From: Odontocerum albicorne
Lineage: Eukaryota; Arthropoda; Insecta; Trichoptera; Odontoceridae
NCBI GenBank assembly: GCA_949825065.1
Contig: OX463859.1
Location: 26,057,847-26,121,846 of the forward strand
Length of the DNA: 64,000 nucleotides
Direction of reading: 5' to 3'
Shown here: positions 44,186 to 54,020 of the stretch, piece after piece
Layout: the number at the start of each line of letters is the position of its first letter
Position numbering within the stretch: position 1 is the first letter of the stretch
Notes under the pieces: model-generated
What the model was told of the DNA's origin: nothing
Seen by the model: the letters and a program-made list of their open reading frames with translations, nothing else
Databases searched by the model: none
Made by a program: the position numbers and the translations under genes

Positions 44186-44440
44186 CCCAACAAAATGTGA
44201 TATACAAATATAAATAAAAATATATAGGTTTATTGATAGCAAATTAGCTTGTACGTATATACATCTATCCTAAAATTGCAAATATGTTTTAAGACAATGG
44301 AGAATACAATATATTTAAGAGAGAAGCAATCAAAAGGTCTAGGCTCATTTCATAATATTTCCACAGTCGAAAAACACCCCCATCAATAGAGTTTTTCAGT
44401 CCGACTGAATACGTAATGAAATGCTCAAGAATGAGTCTGA
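44186..44440. other. No gene recognised
   Basis: AT-rich DNA between LINE fragments. Confidence 0.4.
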
Positions 44441-44442
44441 AC

Positions 44443-44830
44443 TTAAGACTGATTAGTTGGACAAAAAGAAGAAGAAGAAAAATATGTGTTGAGCAAGATG
44501 AATACTTTGAGATGGTTTAGACATGTGGAATAAATGAATAAAGTAAGACGAACAAAACAAATATATATGGTGCGAATGTTAGTAGTTTTAAGCATATTTT
44601 TTATACATACATATGTTATATAAATACCGACACGTCTTCTCCATATCGGGGTAGGTAAAATAAGACATCGACATACTTTCTTATATCGGCACACCTTTCG
44701 CCTTTTCTATATCCATATCCCCTCTCATACAGCTCCTACGATTTCTCTGGCTTTTAACATTTCTTTCTTTCAAAATATCATATACTTAATACAACCATAC
44801 TTCCCTTTGTCTTCTTTTACAACACCGCTA
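44443..44830 (-). mobile_element. RTE-A family LINE, 3' terminal fragment
   Basis: Minus strand: RRQREVWLY, VYDILKERNVKSQRNRRSCM, RGDMDIEKAKGV, ILPTPIWRRRVGIYI. It follows the order of the RTE-A copies at 1510-1850 and 18361-18935. Stops and one frameshift are present. Confidence 0.65.
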
Positions 44831-44846
44831 GTGTATATACAGCTGC

Positions 44847-44985
44847 ATATCCCTGGGTTGAATGACAGGTGTCTTCAACTAACTAGGCCACGGTGGTAGT
44901 CATTTTAACGTTATACGAATCTACGTAATTCTTTTCTGGTTGGTTGGGATAATTTGCCGTGTGACAATAAACTAACTGTAAGTAT
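44847..44985. mobile_element. SINE-B, rearranged copy
   Basis: The head (CTAACTAGGCCACGGTGGTA) is on the minus strand, but the tail (CTGGTTGGTTGGGATAATTT, GACAATAAACTAAC) is on the plus strand. This indicates an inversion within the element or two truncated copies joined. Confidence 0.5.
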
Positions 44986-45405
44986 ACTTTCACAATAAAG
45001 TATCTTAATAAATGTCAACATACATTTAATATAATACGCTGTTGTGGTTAGTTAGTTGGAGAGTTGAAAACCACAATTTTGCGAGTTTCCACATTAACAA
45101 TGTTTCATAAATAACTATAAGGCCGTAGTATTTGAAATCAATTGGACGTGACATAAGTTGAAAACACGTAACATATTTAATAAATCATGATAAAGTGAGA
45201 TAAATGTCACCTTTAAAATACTTAATATAAGAAATATATCAAAAATGTTTTTTCTGTATTTTTAAAATCTAAGAAATAGCTCAAAACGATTTATTTTTTC
45301 GAAAATAAACATCTTAATTTACCACAAACCAAACCATACTTAGTTCACCACAAATTAAAGAAAGAGGCTCAGTGTTATTATTTTGAAATTATATATCCGT
45401 AGTTT
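44986..45405. other. No gene recognised
   Basis: AT-rich intronic DNA. Confidence 0.45.
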
Positions 45406-45407
45406 TG

Positions 45408-45640
45408 TATGATGTACTTTTAATTTGCCGATGTATTTTTATGATGTATTTTTAGTTTGCCACAAAATAAATGATGTATTTTTAGTTTGCCACAAAACAA
45501 ATGATGTATTTTTAGTTTGCAACAAACAAAAGGAAGAGTCTAAATGTTATTTTTTCGAAATAAGTTGTTCTTTATTAGCCACAAACTAAATGATTAAGCC
45601 CAATGTTATTCTTTTGAAATTGTATATTCTTAGTTTGGCA
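45408..45640 (+). repeat. 36-bp tandem repeat, about 4 copies plus diverged flanks
   Basis: AATGATGTATTTTTAGTTTG + CCACAAAACA; further degenerate units with 'ttagtttggcacaaactaaa' extend to about 45640. Confidence 0.75.
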
Positions 45641-46285
45641 CAAACTAAAGGAAGCACCACAAGATCATAATATTCTTGACGTTTGTCCAAACATCACATG
45701 TAGTTAGTATTGCCTGTGCGAAAAAAGTTTAGTTCAGTTGTGCCCAAAATACAAACTTCGGACTGCAATCGGCTCAATTAATGGGTTTGTACATGGACAC
45801 TTTGATAAATAAAAAAAAAATAAAAAAACTGCTTGAGAATGATCGAAAGTTTCACAATAATCACGTCATATATATTGATTAAATAAAAAAGATCTGCGGA
45901 TCAAATATTAGGGTAACTTAAAAAGTTCATGAGCTTTTCAGTCAAGTTCGCTGTAGTGAGTTGGATCTTGTTCTCATTTATAGAGGTCAGGTTTTTATGT
46001 GATCATATATAAATGAACAGATATGCATCAGTCAATTGGTACGCTTTGACGTGGGATGAATTTTTCTATTGTGATTTTAAACTATTTTAAAATATCTGTA
46101 AAATATTGTGTAATTCAGGGACGTTTGCTTTATTAATTTAAACTTGGTTCAAGAGCTGCAGAAGCATGCCGTATGATATGTATGGCATTTGTGATAAAAA
46201 ATATACCACACAGAAGTGTTTTAATCACCAGAACAAAAAAAATATCATACAAATAATACTATTATTTTTTGGTGATGAAAACGCT
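45641..46285. other. No gene recognised
   Basis: The stretch from about 45910 to 46150 is less AT-rich, but no motif was found. A 67-codon plus frame at 46166 (CDKKYTTQKCFNHQ...) is short and unsupported. Confidence 0.4.
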
Positions 46286-46289
46286 TCTG

Positions 46290-46650
46290 AGTGGTACGTT
46301 CTTTTACCATGTTTCTCAAAACGCCATATAACATATATCTTTTACCATGTTTCTCCAAATGCCATATAACATATATCTTTTACCATGTTTCTCCAAACGC
46401 CATATAACATATATAGTATCTTTTACCATGTTTCTCAAAACGCCATATAACATATATCTTTTACCATGTTTCTCCAAACGCCATATAACATATATATTTT
46501 ACCGAGTTTCTCCAAACGCCATATTACATATATTTTTTACCATGTTTCTCCAAACGCCACATAACATATATCTTTTATCATGTTTATCCAAACGCCATAC
46601 AACATATATCTTTTACCATGTTTCTCCAAACGCCATATAACATATATCTT
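46290..46650 (+). repeat. 38-bp tandem repeat, about 9 copies
   Basis: CTTTTACCATGTTTCTCCAA + ACGCCATATAACATATAT, with a 38-bp period confirmed at 46323 and 46361 (GCCATATAAC). One unit carries an extra AGTAT. Frames reading YIFYHVSPNAI are by-products. Confidence 0.95.
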
Positions 46651-46811
46651 ACGGTATGGTTCTGCAGCTTTTGAATCTAGTTTAAATTCATAAAGCTATG
46701 TAGTAGTAAACCTGACAGATTACACTGTGTACAATGAAACTGTAACTCTATAATATTGATAAAGTCCTAAAATACATTAAGTTACGATAAAACATTAAAA
46801 AATTAACTTAC
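46651..46811. other. Kinase intron, donor side
   Basis: Start of the 15.3-kb intron: donor GTAAGT immediately after the exon at 46812. Confidence 0.6.
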
Positions 46812-46849
46812 CCTCCTCATCCAACAGGATATTGTCCGGTTTTATATCC
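46812..46849 (-). CDS. STK32: STK32/YANK-family serine/threonine kinase, 38-nt exon (catalytic loop)
   Basis: The minus strand reads TTTGTTTCAG, then GGATATAAAACCGGAC through GATGAGGAGG, then GTAAGTTA, giving a consensus acceptor and donor. With the last base of a split Arg codon it encodes (R)DIKPDNILLDEE(G). This is kinase subdomain VIb: the catalytic Asp, the Lys two residues later, and the metal-binding Asn of 'DIKPDN'. It enters in phase 2 (xx|G completing Arg) and leaves in phase 1 (G|GT completing Gly), joining the exon at 31399-31534 exactly. The short exon between very long introns and minisatellites is notable, but the splice signals are intact. Confidence 0.93.
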
Positions 46850-46884
46850 CTGAAACAAATGAGAAAATATTAAATACATGGTTC

Positions 46885-47425
46885 AAATTATGAACGAGAG
46901 AATCGATGGTAATTATAATTTGAAAATCCATGGCTCTAATTATGAGCAAGAAAATGTGGATTTATTAACATGAAAAACATGGTTAAAATAATATATCAGA
47001 AAATTGAATATATATATTCATTTGAAACCCATGACTCAAATCATTATGAAAAAACATATTATGGTCATTTGAATTTGAAACCTATGAAAGAAAACCTATT
47101 ATGAACGAGAAAATTTATAGTCATATTCATGTAAAACCCTTTGCTCTAATTATGAACAAGAAAATCGATGAGCATGTTTATATGAAACAAATGGCTCTAA
47201 TTATGAATGATAAATTTGATATTCATATTCATATAAAACCCAAGGCTCTTATTATGAACTATAAAATCAATGACCTTATTCATATGAAATCATAGCTCAA
47301 AATTTGAACAAGAAAATCGTATTCATGTGAAACCCATGGCTTTAATTATGAACAAGAAAATCAATATATGGCTGTATTAATATAAAGCCCATGACTCAAA
47401 TTATGAACAAGAAAATCAATGGTCA
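46885..47425 (-). repeat. 51-bp tandem repeat, about 10 copies, filling a kinase intron
   Basis: Unit (plus strand): GAACAAGAAAATCGATGGTC, ATATTCATATGAAACCCATG, GCTCTAATTAT. A period of 51 is seen between 47151 and 47202. Units are moderately diverged and some contain indels. It occupies about 540 of the 641 bases between the kinase exon at 46812-46849 and the candidate microexon at 47491-47511. Confidence 0.9.
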
Positions 47426-47490
47426 TACGCTAAAACATTGTACTGTTAATGTATTCGTAAACGAATAACGAAAATCATGAGTCTTCATAC

Positions 47491-47511
47491 CTGGTGTTAT
47501 GCAATGCAATC
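47491..47511 (-). CDS. Candidate 21-nt microexon of the STK32-like kinase
   Basis: The minus strand reads TTTATTTTAG, then GATTGCATTGCATAACACCA G, then GTATGA: a good acceptor and donor around exactly 21 nt. It ends in phase 2 with AG, which with the first G of the next exon makes AGG (Arg), the residue required before the catalytic DIKPDN. It would add IALHNT before that Arg. However, STK32 kinases normally have His-Arg-Asp here, and the microexon would put Thr in place of His. It begins and ends in phase 2, so it could be skipped without a frameshift. It may be a chance splice-like sequence. Confidence 0.3.
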
Positions 47512-47875
47512 CTAAAATAAAGGTAAAAAAAAAGCATTCAAAGAATATGTAAACGAAACAGCAAGATGAATTGCCTAAACAAAAAAAAAACACATGTTGG
47601 GTGTGAGAATAAAAACACACGTTGCACTTCTTACTTGTATTATATATTATATCGTCGTATTATATATTATATTATATAATCGAAAATATCTTTGATCTTA
47701 AAAAAGCTTGATCGTGGATCGATTCGATATTGACCCGCTCTAACCTGACGACAATTTTAGATCAATTTAGCCAATTTTAAATCTGATCAAGATCCGATCT
47801 AAAATTAATGGCAAAAGGGGCATTGGAGATCTTTTTCGGGTTGCCGGGGACAAATATGTCTACTCTCAAGTGATA
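47512..47875. other. No gene recognised
   Basis: AT-rich DNA with a (TATTATATTATA) simple stretch near 47637-47690. Confidence 0.45.
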
Positions 47876-47922
47876 TTCAACGTTGGGGGGACCTGAAATG
47901 ACACTGGGAAGAAGAAGAATTC
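47876..47922 (+). mobile_element. LINE 3' end fragment
   Basis: CAACGTTGGGGGGACCTGAA and CACTGGGAAGAAGAAG match the reverse complement of the 3' end near 39360-39400. It abuts a separate LINE fragment on the opposite strand. Confidence 0.5.
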
Positions 47923-48065
47923 ATTCTTTCGTTATTCATTATTTCCGCACATGTCCAAACCATCTTATAGTTATTTTTTGCATCTTACTCGAAACATCCA
48001 TTTTGTCAATGCATTCATTTCTGATATCCTTATTCCGCCTTTTTTCAAATATTAACACTCTGCAT
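47915..48065 (-). mobile_element. RTE-like LINE fragment
   Basis: Minus-strand peptide RVLIFEKRRNKDIRNECIDK, MDVSSKMQKITIRWFGHVRK: the 'NExIRxxxxVxxVxxxIxxxRLRWFGHVxR' block of RTE-like C-termini, followed by a stop. Confidence 0.65.
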
Positions 48066-48089
48066 ATATCAATATGTTTTTAATATTTC

Positions 48090-48165
48090 AAGAATAGTAG
48101 GTTTGATTTCCCTTAAGAGAGGCTACTCTCTAAAATACGCTATATAAATTATCCTTTATTATTAT
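48090..48165 (+). repeat. Dispersed repeat F, diverged copy
   Basis: GGTTTGATTTCCCTTAAGAG, GGCTACTCTCTAAAATACGC and TTATCCTTTATTATTAT parallel repeat F at 32380-32465. Confidence 0.4.
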
Positions 48166-48260
48166 AATATTTTTAACTATCAAAATAATACTATGATACT
48201 GAATATTTTTTATAATTTGAATATTGTTAATTTCTTTATAGTTTTAGTTTTAATATTTGT

Positions 48261-48327
48261 ATAAAGATTATTATACTCGTATTTTGTTTCTGATTATTAT
48301 ACTCGTATTTTGTTTCTGATTATTACA
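48261..48327 (+). repeat. About 27-bp tandem repeat, 2.5 copies
   Basis: TTATACTCGTATTTTGTTTC + TGATTA; the last copy merges into the reverse transcriptase frame at 48325-48345, so the array probably formed at the truncated 5' end of that LINE. Confidence 0.75.
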
Positions 48328-48330
48328 CTC

Positions 48331-49322
48331 GTATTTCGATTCGGTTTAAAGACCTTCTGAACACTTTATCCACAAAAATGATACATCCATCACTCATTAA
48401 TATTATAAGAGAGATCAGCCTGAATAGTAACACAAAAATCAGAGCTAATGGGAAATATACTAAAGTCATAAAAACATATGTTGGAATCAGACAAGGCGAT
48501 AGCCTAAGCCCATTTATCTTTAATTACATAATGGATAATATCATTGCAGAGGTTGCATCTCTCAAGTTGGGGTACACTCTTGGTAAGGAAGCGGTGGGAA
48601 TTCTCTGTTATGCTGACGACGCTACACTCATAGCTGAAAATAAAAATGACTTACAGAGAATGCTCACAAAGTTCGATGAATCCTGCTCAAAGTACAATAT
48701 GATTATCTCCGTAGCAAAAACCAAGTGTATGACATTCTCCAAAGACCCACTAGACTGCAGAATTTCAGTACGTGACGAGCCAATTGAACAATCAACCCAT
48801 TTCAGATATCTTGGCAGTGAACTGCTCAGCTCTCATGACCTCCCCAGAGAAGTAAGGCCTCAGGTAGATAAAGCTGCAGTTGTGGCGGGCTGCCTGAGAG
48901 ATGTCATATGGAGGAATAAAGATATGAGAACGGATAGCAAGGTACGCATTTATAAGACCTGTATGCGACCTATCCTCACATATGGTATCGAAGCGAGAGC
49001 GGACACTGTCAGGACAAAAAGTTTGCTAAGGACAACGGAAATGAGAACTCTGCGTGCTATTGCTGGGAAGACTTTGCGTGATCGTGTAAGGAACACCGCA
49101 ATCCGAGAGGTTTGTGAGGTCCAAGATGGGGTCAGATGGGGACGACAGCGTCGACGATACCGGTACCAACATGTACAGAGAATGAATTCCACAAGAATTC
49201 CATACATAGCTCTGCACGGGGGGCCGGATAGACGGCGTCCACCAGGGAGACCCCCGAAACGATGGAGTGATAGCTGGAGCTCAGCATTACAGGAGGCCAA
49301 TCCTGTAGTAACAGACTCTTGA
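48331..49322 (+). CDS. Non-LTR retrotransposon reverse transcriptase, 5'-truncated but open
   Basis: About 331 codons are open without interruption; the first ATG is at 48378, but in-frame coding (SIRFKDLLNTLSTK) extends upstream, so the ATG is not the natural start. Numbering from that Met: GIRQGDSLSPF (motif B, 36-46), YADDATLIAE with the catalytic Asp pair (motif C, 78-87), KYNMIISVAKTKCM (motif D/E, 105-118), FRYLGSEL (thumb, 142-149), MRPILTYGIEA, EMRTLRAIAGKTLRDRVRN, RYQHVQRMN and GRPPKRWSDSW. The motif A region and the whole endonuclease are missing, so it cannot be autonomous. The 3' end runs into an AAGAAGAAGAAG stretch. RTE/CR1-like by its C-terminal layout. This is the best-preserved LINE in the window and presumably a recent insertion. 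Confidence 0.88.
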
Positions 49323-50003
49323 GCCTATAGAAAGTTTAAGAAGAAGAAGAAGTATTTTGTTTCAAGTTATAAAAGCTATTGCTGAAAAACTGTGTATGGC
49401 AAATAATTTGTATTAAAACCTGCATAAAATTTATCATATAACATAATAGTAAACCATTAAAATACATTTGAAAGAATTCTCCTTACAAATAATCTTCAAT
49501 AAAGATCTTTTTACTATTTTAATCTGCGAATAGCAACTTTTCTACGAATCTCGGAGTATTTTAAGCTTTTGAAGACCGTGCACTCGTTATGGTACTTGAG
49601 CTTTTTCCTTACCAACTAACGAACAAGTCTGCCGTCTTGAGAAGTTCTCGTGAATGTTTTGTGTTAAGGATCCATTAAATGTTCTTTTATGACATAATTT
49701 TTCTTAAAGTTTGATTTTCTTTACCGAAATTTATTGTAACGTTAAATAAATAAGAAGAATGTGTAATGTACAACATCGTGAGATATGGAAGGTAGATAAA
49801 TATTTTTTAAATTTTATTTCAACTCAACACTCATGTGACTTTTTAATAAAAATACTCCTATTATAAAATAAACGAAAATAAAATAAATATAAGATAAATT
49901 TACGAAATACAAATCCAGTGCAATAACAAATAAAACTCGTATAATTTACTTAAATTCATTCCGGAAAGAACAACTTTTTCAATACATTCTTGGAGGTAGT
50001 CAA
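49323..50003. other. No gene recognised
   Basis: AT-rich DNA following the LINE; nothing identified. Confidence 0.5.
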
Positions 50004-50510
50004 AATAACAATGACGTTTTGGTAAAGAGGTACAAGTCATCAGTTACTTATTTGTCAGTTTGAAGTTTTGCAACACTTGTATTCCTAAAAACACACCTCT
50101 GGTAAATTTTAACCTCTCCGTGCCTACCGCCTCAGCCGTGGGGCCATTAAATACTGAGTCAGATAGCGTATGGCCCCGCGGTTGGGGCGCAGTAATTATT
50201 TATCGAATATTCCGAGATTATGTCATGAATTGGAGTACCAATGGCATCTATTTATGATACCACACAATTAATTCATTTATCGGCTAGTTACGTGTTTTAC
50301 CAACTGAACAAACAATGTTATAAAATTTTAAAAATATTTTACTACTCGAGAGGTTAAAGGTAAACTTTGAATGCATAAATTATTTATGTATTCAAAGTTT
50401 ACCTTTAAAATTTACCTGAGGTCTGTATTTCAGGAATACAAATGTAGCAAAACTTTAAACTGACAAATAAGTAATTGATGACTTGTACCTCTTTACCAAA
50501 ACGCCATTGA
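50004..50510. mobile_element. Large foldback element with about 105-bp inverted arms and an inner 55-bp palindrome
   Basis: The left arm (about 50008-50113: AATGACGTTTTGGTAAAGAG, GTACAAGTCATCAGTTACTT, ATTTGTCAGTTTGAAGTTTT, CTTGTATTCCT) is the inverted complement of about 50410-50507, with roughly one mismatch in ten. Inside, TTAAAGGTAAACTTTGAAT (50354-50380) and 50382-50408 form a 27-bp inverted pair with one mismatch around a single centre base. The middle also has GTGGGGCCAT...ATGGCCCCGC. No protein is encoded. It is a non-autonomous terminal-inverted-repeat element of unknown superfamily. Confidence 0.85.
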
Positions 50511-50554
50511 TAATATGAATGTTCATACAATGCCCCATCTGTGGTAACATTGTT

Positions 50555-50775
50555 GATTTCCATCCAGGGGTTTTGGATTCGATTCCCGATGGTACCCGGA
50601 AAAAAATATAATGTAAAAAGTACATCTGGTAGCACTACTTGCAAGCGCAAGTTCTAAACGATATATCGAAGACTCGCTTACTGGAGCTTAGTACAATATT
50701 TTCTCCCAGCCACGGTCTTCAATATATCCGAAACACTAATTTGGATATTTTGAAGGGCATTATGCGAAAAAATGC
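50555..50775 (+). repeat. Dispersed repeat E with B-box head, copy 3
   Basis: GGATTCGATTCCCGATGGTA is a B-box-containing SINE head fragment. It is followed by GTACATCTGGTAGCACTACT and CGAAGACTCGCTTACTGGAG, then CACTAATTTGGATATTTTGA, the repeat E order. Confidence 0.6.
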
Positions 50776-50879
50776 ACAAAATGAATAATTATTTTTTTGT
50801 CATTATTTATTTATGCAATAAAATATTTTGTAGGGTGACAAAGGAAGTGTGTGATATGACAGTCTGAGTTAGTTATGGT

Positions 50880-51870
50880 CAATTTTAAGGAGTGTTGTGT
50901 GATCAAAACATTTTTCTTCTGTCTGACAGGCATGTAAGATTTATCACTTCTAATAATAGACCATTGATTTACAGTTGAAAGTTTATAAAACATAAAACAT
51001 TAATAATGTTGTTAGACCAAAATATTTTTCTTTTATCTAACAAGCATGTAAAACTTATCACTTCTAACAATAGACCATTGATTTATAATTGGAAGTTTAT
51101 AAAACATTAATGATGTTGTTAGATCAAAAAATATTTATTAAATTTGACAAGCATGTAAGACTTATCACTTCTAACAATAGACCATTTATTTACAATTGGA
51201 AGTTTATAAAACATTAATGATGTTGTTAGATCAAAATATCTTTCTTCTATTTGACAAGCATGAAAGACTTATCACTTCTAACAATAGACCATTTATTTAC
51301 AATTGGAAGTTTATAAAACATTAATGATGTTGTTAGATCAAAATATCTTTCTTCTATTTGACAAGCATGTAAGACTTATCACTTCTAACAATAGACCATT
51401 GATTTACAATTGGAAGTTTATAAAACATTAATGATGTTGTTAGATCAAACAATATTTATTCTTTTTGACAAGCATGTAAGACTTATCACTTCTAACAATA
51501 GACCATTGATTTACAATTGGAAGTTTATAAAACATTAATGATGTTGTTAGATCAAAAAATATTTATTCTATTTGAAAAGCATGTAAGACTTATCACTTCT
51601 AACAATATACCATTGATTTACAATTGGAAGTTTATAAAACATTAATAATGTTGTTAGATCAAAAAATATTTATTCTATTTGACAAGCATGTAAGACTTAT
51701 CACTTCTAACAATAGCCCATTGATTTACAATTGGAAGTTTATAAAACATTAATGATTTTGTTAGATCAAAACATATTTCTTCTATTTGACAAGCATATAA
51801 GACTTATTTCTTTAACAATAGATCAATGATTTGCAGTTTGAAATTTATAAAACATGAAACATTAGTAAAT
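50880..51870 (+). repeat. 107-bp satellite, about 9 copies
   Basis: TTATCACTTC occurs at 50941, 51055, 51162, 51269, 51376, 51483, 51590 and 51697 (with a variant at 51804). The period is exactly 107 except for 114 between the first two. Each unit contains GTTGTTAGATCAAAA, TTTGACAAGCATGTAAGA, AACAATAGACCATTGATT and GGAAGTTTATAAAACATTAA. Outer units are more diverged than inner ones. A second, shorter piece lies at 54963-55206. Confidence 0.97.
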
Positions 51871-52565
51871 AAGTTGTTCACGTTTTTTCACCAAATAAAT
51901 TGATCGTTATTAGAAAGGTGCTAAAAAGTGCCAAAATAATTTATCACATCCACTCCTCTCCCGATCTCCAATTTCCACATTCATTAAGTACTTTTGAAGT
52001 GAAACATTTCACTCAAAGGTCTTTATTCACAAATGCGAAGGCTTACTACGCATTTATGAATAAAGGCTCTTCAAGGTAATAATGCAGAATTGTTTTATCT
52101 ACAAGGATTATAATTTAAAAGTTTATGGGATGGAAGGGCTTTATTGATCATATTCGAGAGTACATATTTTTTTAAGTAAGCGTTTTTCATTGTGATATTA
52201 TTATTAAAAAAATAAATAGTTTACTTGACTGTAAATAAAGGACTTAACTTATAAAGTCGGTTTTTTTCCTGTTGGTTTTAAAAAACATATTTTAAATAAA
52301 ACGCTCGGTGAGAGTACACAACCCTGCTTCTCATCTTTTGTTATTTTATTCTTCTCAGTCAGTGAAACTTTAAAAAGCAGATTTGTTGTATAATTGAAAA
52401 TGCTTTAACCATTGTTATGCTACGTAGACATTGTTAAAAGTATGCAGGATTCTGGTTCAAAGACTTTTTTGTATCTAAGATGTTAATTTTATTTGATGTA
52501 TCTCAATTATTAGAGTTCAGTGCGTTTTGCCAAAACCACAGTGCTTCTAATTCTATACGATCATC
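51871..52565. other. One short hairpin; no gene
   Basis: A 17-bp stem with one mismatch and an 11-nt loop lies at 52021-52065 (CTTTATTCACAAATGCG against CGCATTTATGAATAAAG). Nothing else was recognised. Confidence 0.55.
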
Positions 52566-52569
52566 TTGG

Positions 52570-52985
52570 CAAAATAAGGTGGGCGCAAGATGGGTGCCAA
52601 CACTTTTGAATACTGTTAAAAAGAAACGACAACTTGAATGTTTGTTGCAATGCATTTTGAATGTTCTGTGATGGGAAAGAAAAACAAATAGCCGAGTCAA
52701 TTGTCACGGGGGATAAGATAATAGTTTTGTACCGTGATCCTCAGTTAAAAAGGGATTTAAAGGAGTAACGCCGTCCGAAATCACCAATGTCCAAAAATGT
52801 CATGGCACAATCCCAAAAAAAGATTGATGCAGCGTTCTTTTGGGATTGGGTTTCAGGAAATTTTTCTTATTGACTTCAAAGAGAGAAACACTATGGCTAC
52901 TGGCTAGTAGCATGGTTGATTAATGCACAAATTAAATAATGTAATAAAAACTAAATGCCGATAAATACTGTCACGAGGCGTGCGA
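52570..52985 (+). mobile_element. mariner transposase fragment (multiple frameshifts)
   Basis: Translated pieces in order: NKVGARWVPTLLNTVKKKRQ (cf. 'KVCARWVPRLLTxxQKxxRxE'), SIVTGDK...RDPQLKRDLKE (the TGDE catalytic block; Glu after the Asp reads Lys), then SPMSKNVMAQSQKKID and QEIFLIDFKERN (cf. 'GIILIDFLEKGxTING'). They lie in different frames, separated by indels and stops, so the copy is long dead. The second and third catalytic Asp regions are absent. No terminal inverted repeat was identified. Confidence 0.7.
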
Positions 52986-53580
52986 TTATTCCACTACAAT
53001 TTAGTTTTTTTATTATATCTTATTTTTCTTGCACTTGCACTAATGCAATTGTTTTTGGAGTGAGTGCTTCCACTTTTCGGCTTTGTTGAAAGCTGTCTTC
53101 AACTTATTTTCCAACCAATTTAAACTGTTTAGTCTATTCTTTTACTGTGAAGTATGATGGAAAAGATTCTCCATAGACATGGTCTAAACGTCTACTTTTT
53201 TCTACCGGGCTTTTCACTTATTTGGAAACAACTGGTTAACCACGTGTTTTTTTTATTATTATTACAAAATATAACGAAACAACACTTCGTGTATCAGCTT
53301 CAGTTGACATAGAGGGATGAGAATCAAATTTTAATTATAGTGTTGCCTAATCATCGAAGCGCGTAGCCGGCGTGGTATATGTGCACACAATATCTCTTGT
53401 TGAGGCCAGAACTTTTGTACTTTAGTGGCAATTCTTCTTCAATAGGTCCTATTAATTATAATGTGGTGTCAAATTTGTGATTTTCTCTATATTTATTAAA
53501 ACATCAAATATATAAAAATCTAAGATCTAATAATTTAACCCACATAGCAGGTTTTATGTTATGGTCTTAGTAAAAAAATG
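52986..53580. other. No gene recognised
   Basis: Unannotated sequence; no motif seen. Confidence 0.45.
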
Positions 53581-53581
53581 A

Positions 53582-54020
53582 TGACCTCTGTAGTCAAGTT
53601 GGATGCTGAATTCCCTCTCGGAAATAATACAGGGAAAAATAATATAAAGGATTCCTGTCCAGTAAAATAGTTCGTCTGGTTATATTACTCGCGTGCACTA
53701 GAAGTGTGTAAGTGTTCTGCATCTTCATGCGTGGTAGTAGTGCCAAGACGTACCAATGACGAATTGTGAGTTATGTGCCAACTACAGTGGTTTTAAAGCC
53801 CGATAGCTCGATTAATGCTGCCGAAGATGTTGTCTCCCGGATACGATCTTCAATAAGTCCAACACCAGCTAAGGTATCATACTGATATTCTCGGTAACTC
53901 CGTAGCAACTTCAGTAGTTTGAAGGCTCGAAGGTTCAATTAATGAGGCTGAAGACAATATGGTCTTCCGGTGACACTTTTTTATACATCTAATACCAGTT
54001 CGGGTATGTTGAATGATAAC
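53582..54020 (+). repeat. Dispersed repeat E with SINE-like head, copy 4 (internally duplicated)
   Basis: GATGACCTCTGTAGTCAAGT is a SINE-B-like head. GACGAATTGTGAGTTATGTG, CGATAGCTCGATTAATGCTG and CCGAAGATGTTG follow. A second version then appears (AACTCCGTAGCAACTTCAGT, AGGTTCAATTAATGAGGCTG, AAGACAATATGGTCTTCCGG), so the tail occurs twice in tandem. Confidence 0.6.

Noticed and set aside
46347..46640. 97-codon frame with repeated FSKRHITYI peptide
   Set aside because: It is a by-product of the 38-bp repeat; the frame changes between units.
47041..47110. Alternative kinase exon ending in a His-Arg-like codon pair near AAACCTATGAAAG (minus strand)
   Set aside because: It lies within the 51-bp minisatellite as a variant unit and has no acceptor-flanked coding sequence upstream.
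48950..49300. 116-codon minus frame
   Set aside because: It is the antisense shadow of the reverse transcriptase frame at 48331-49322.
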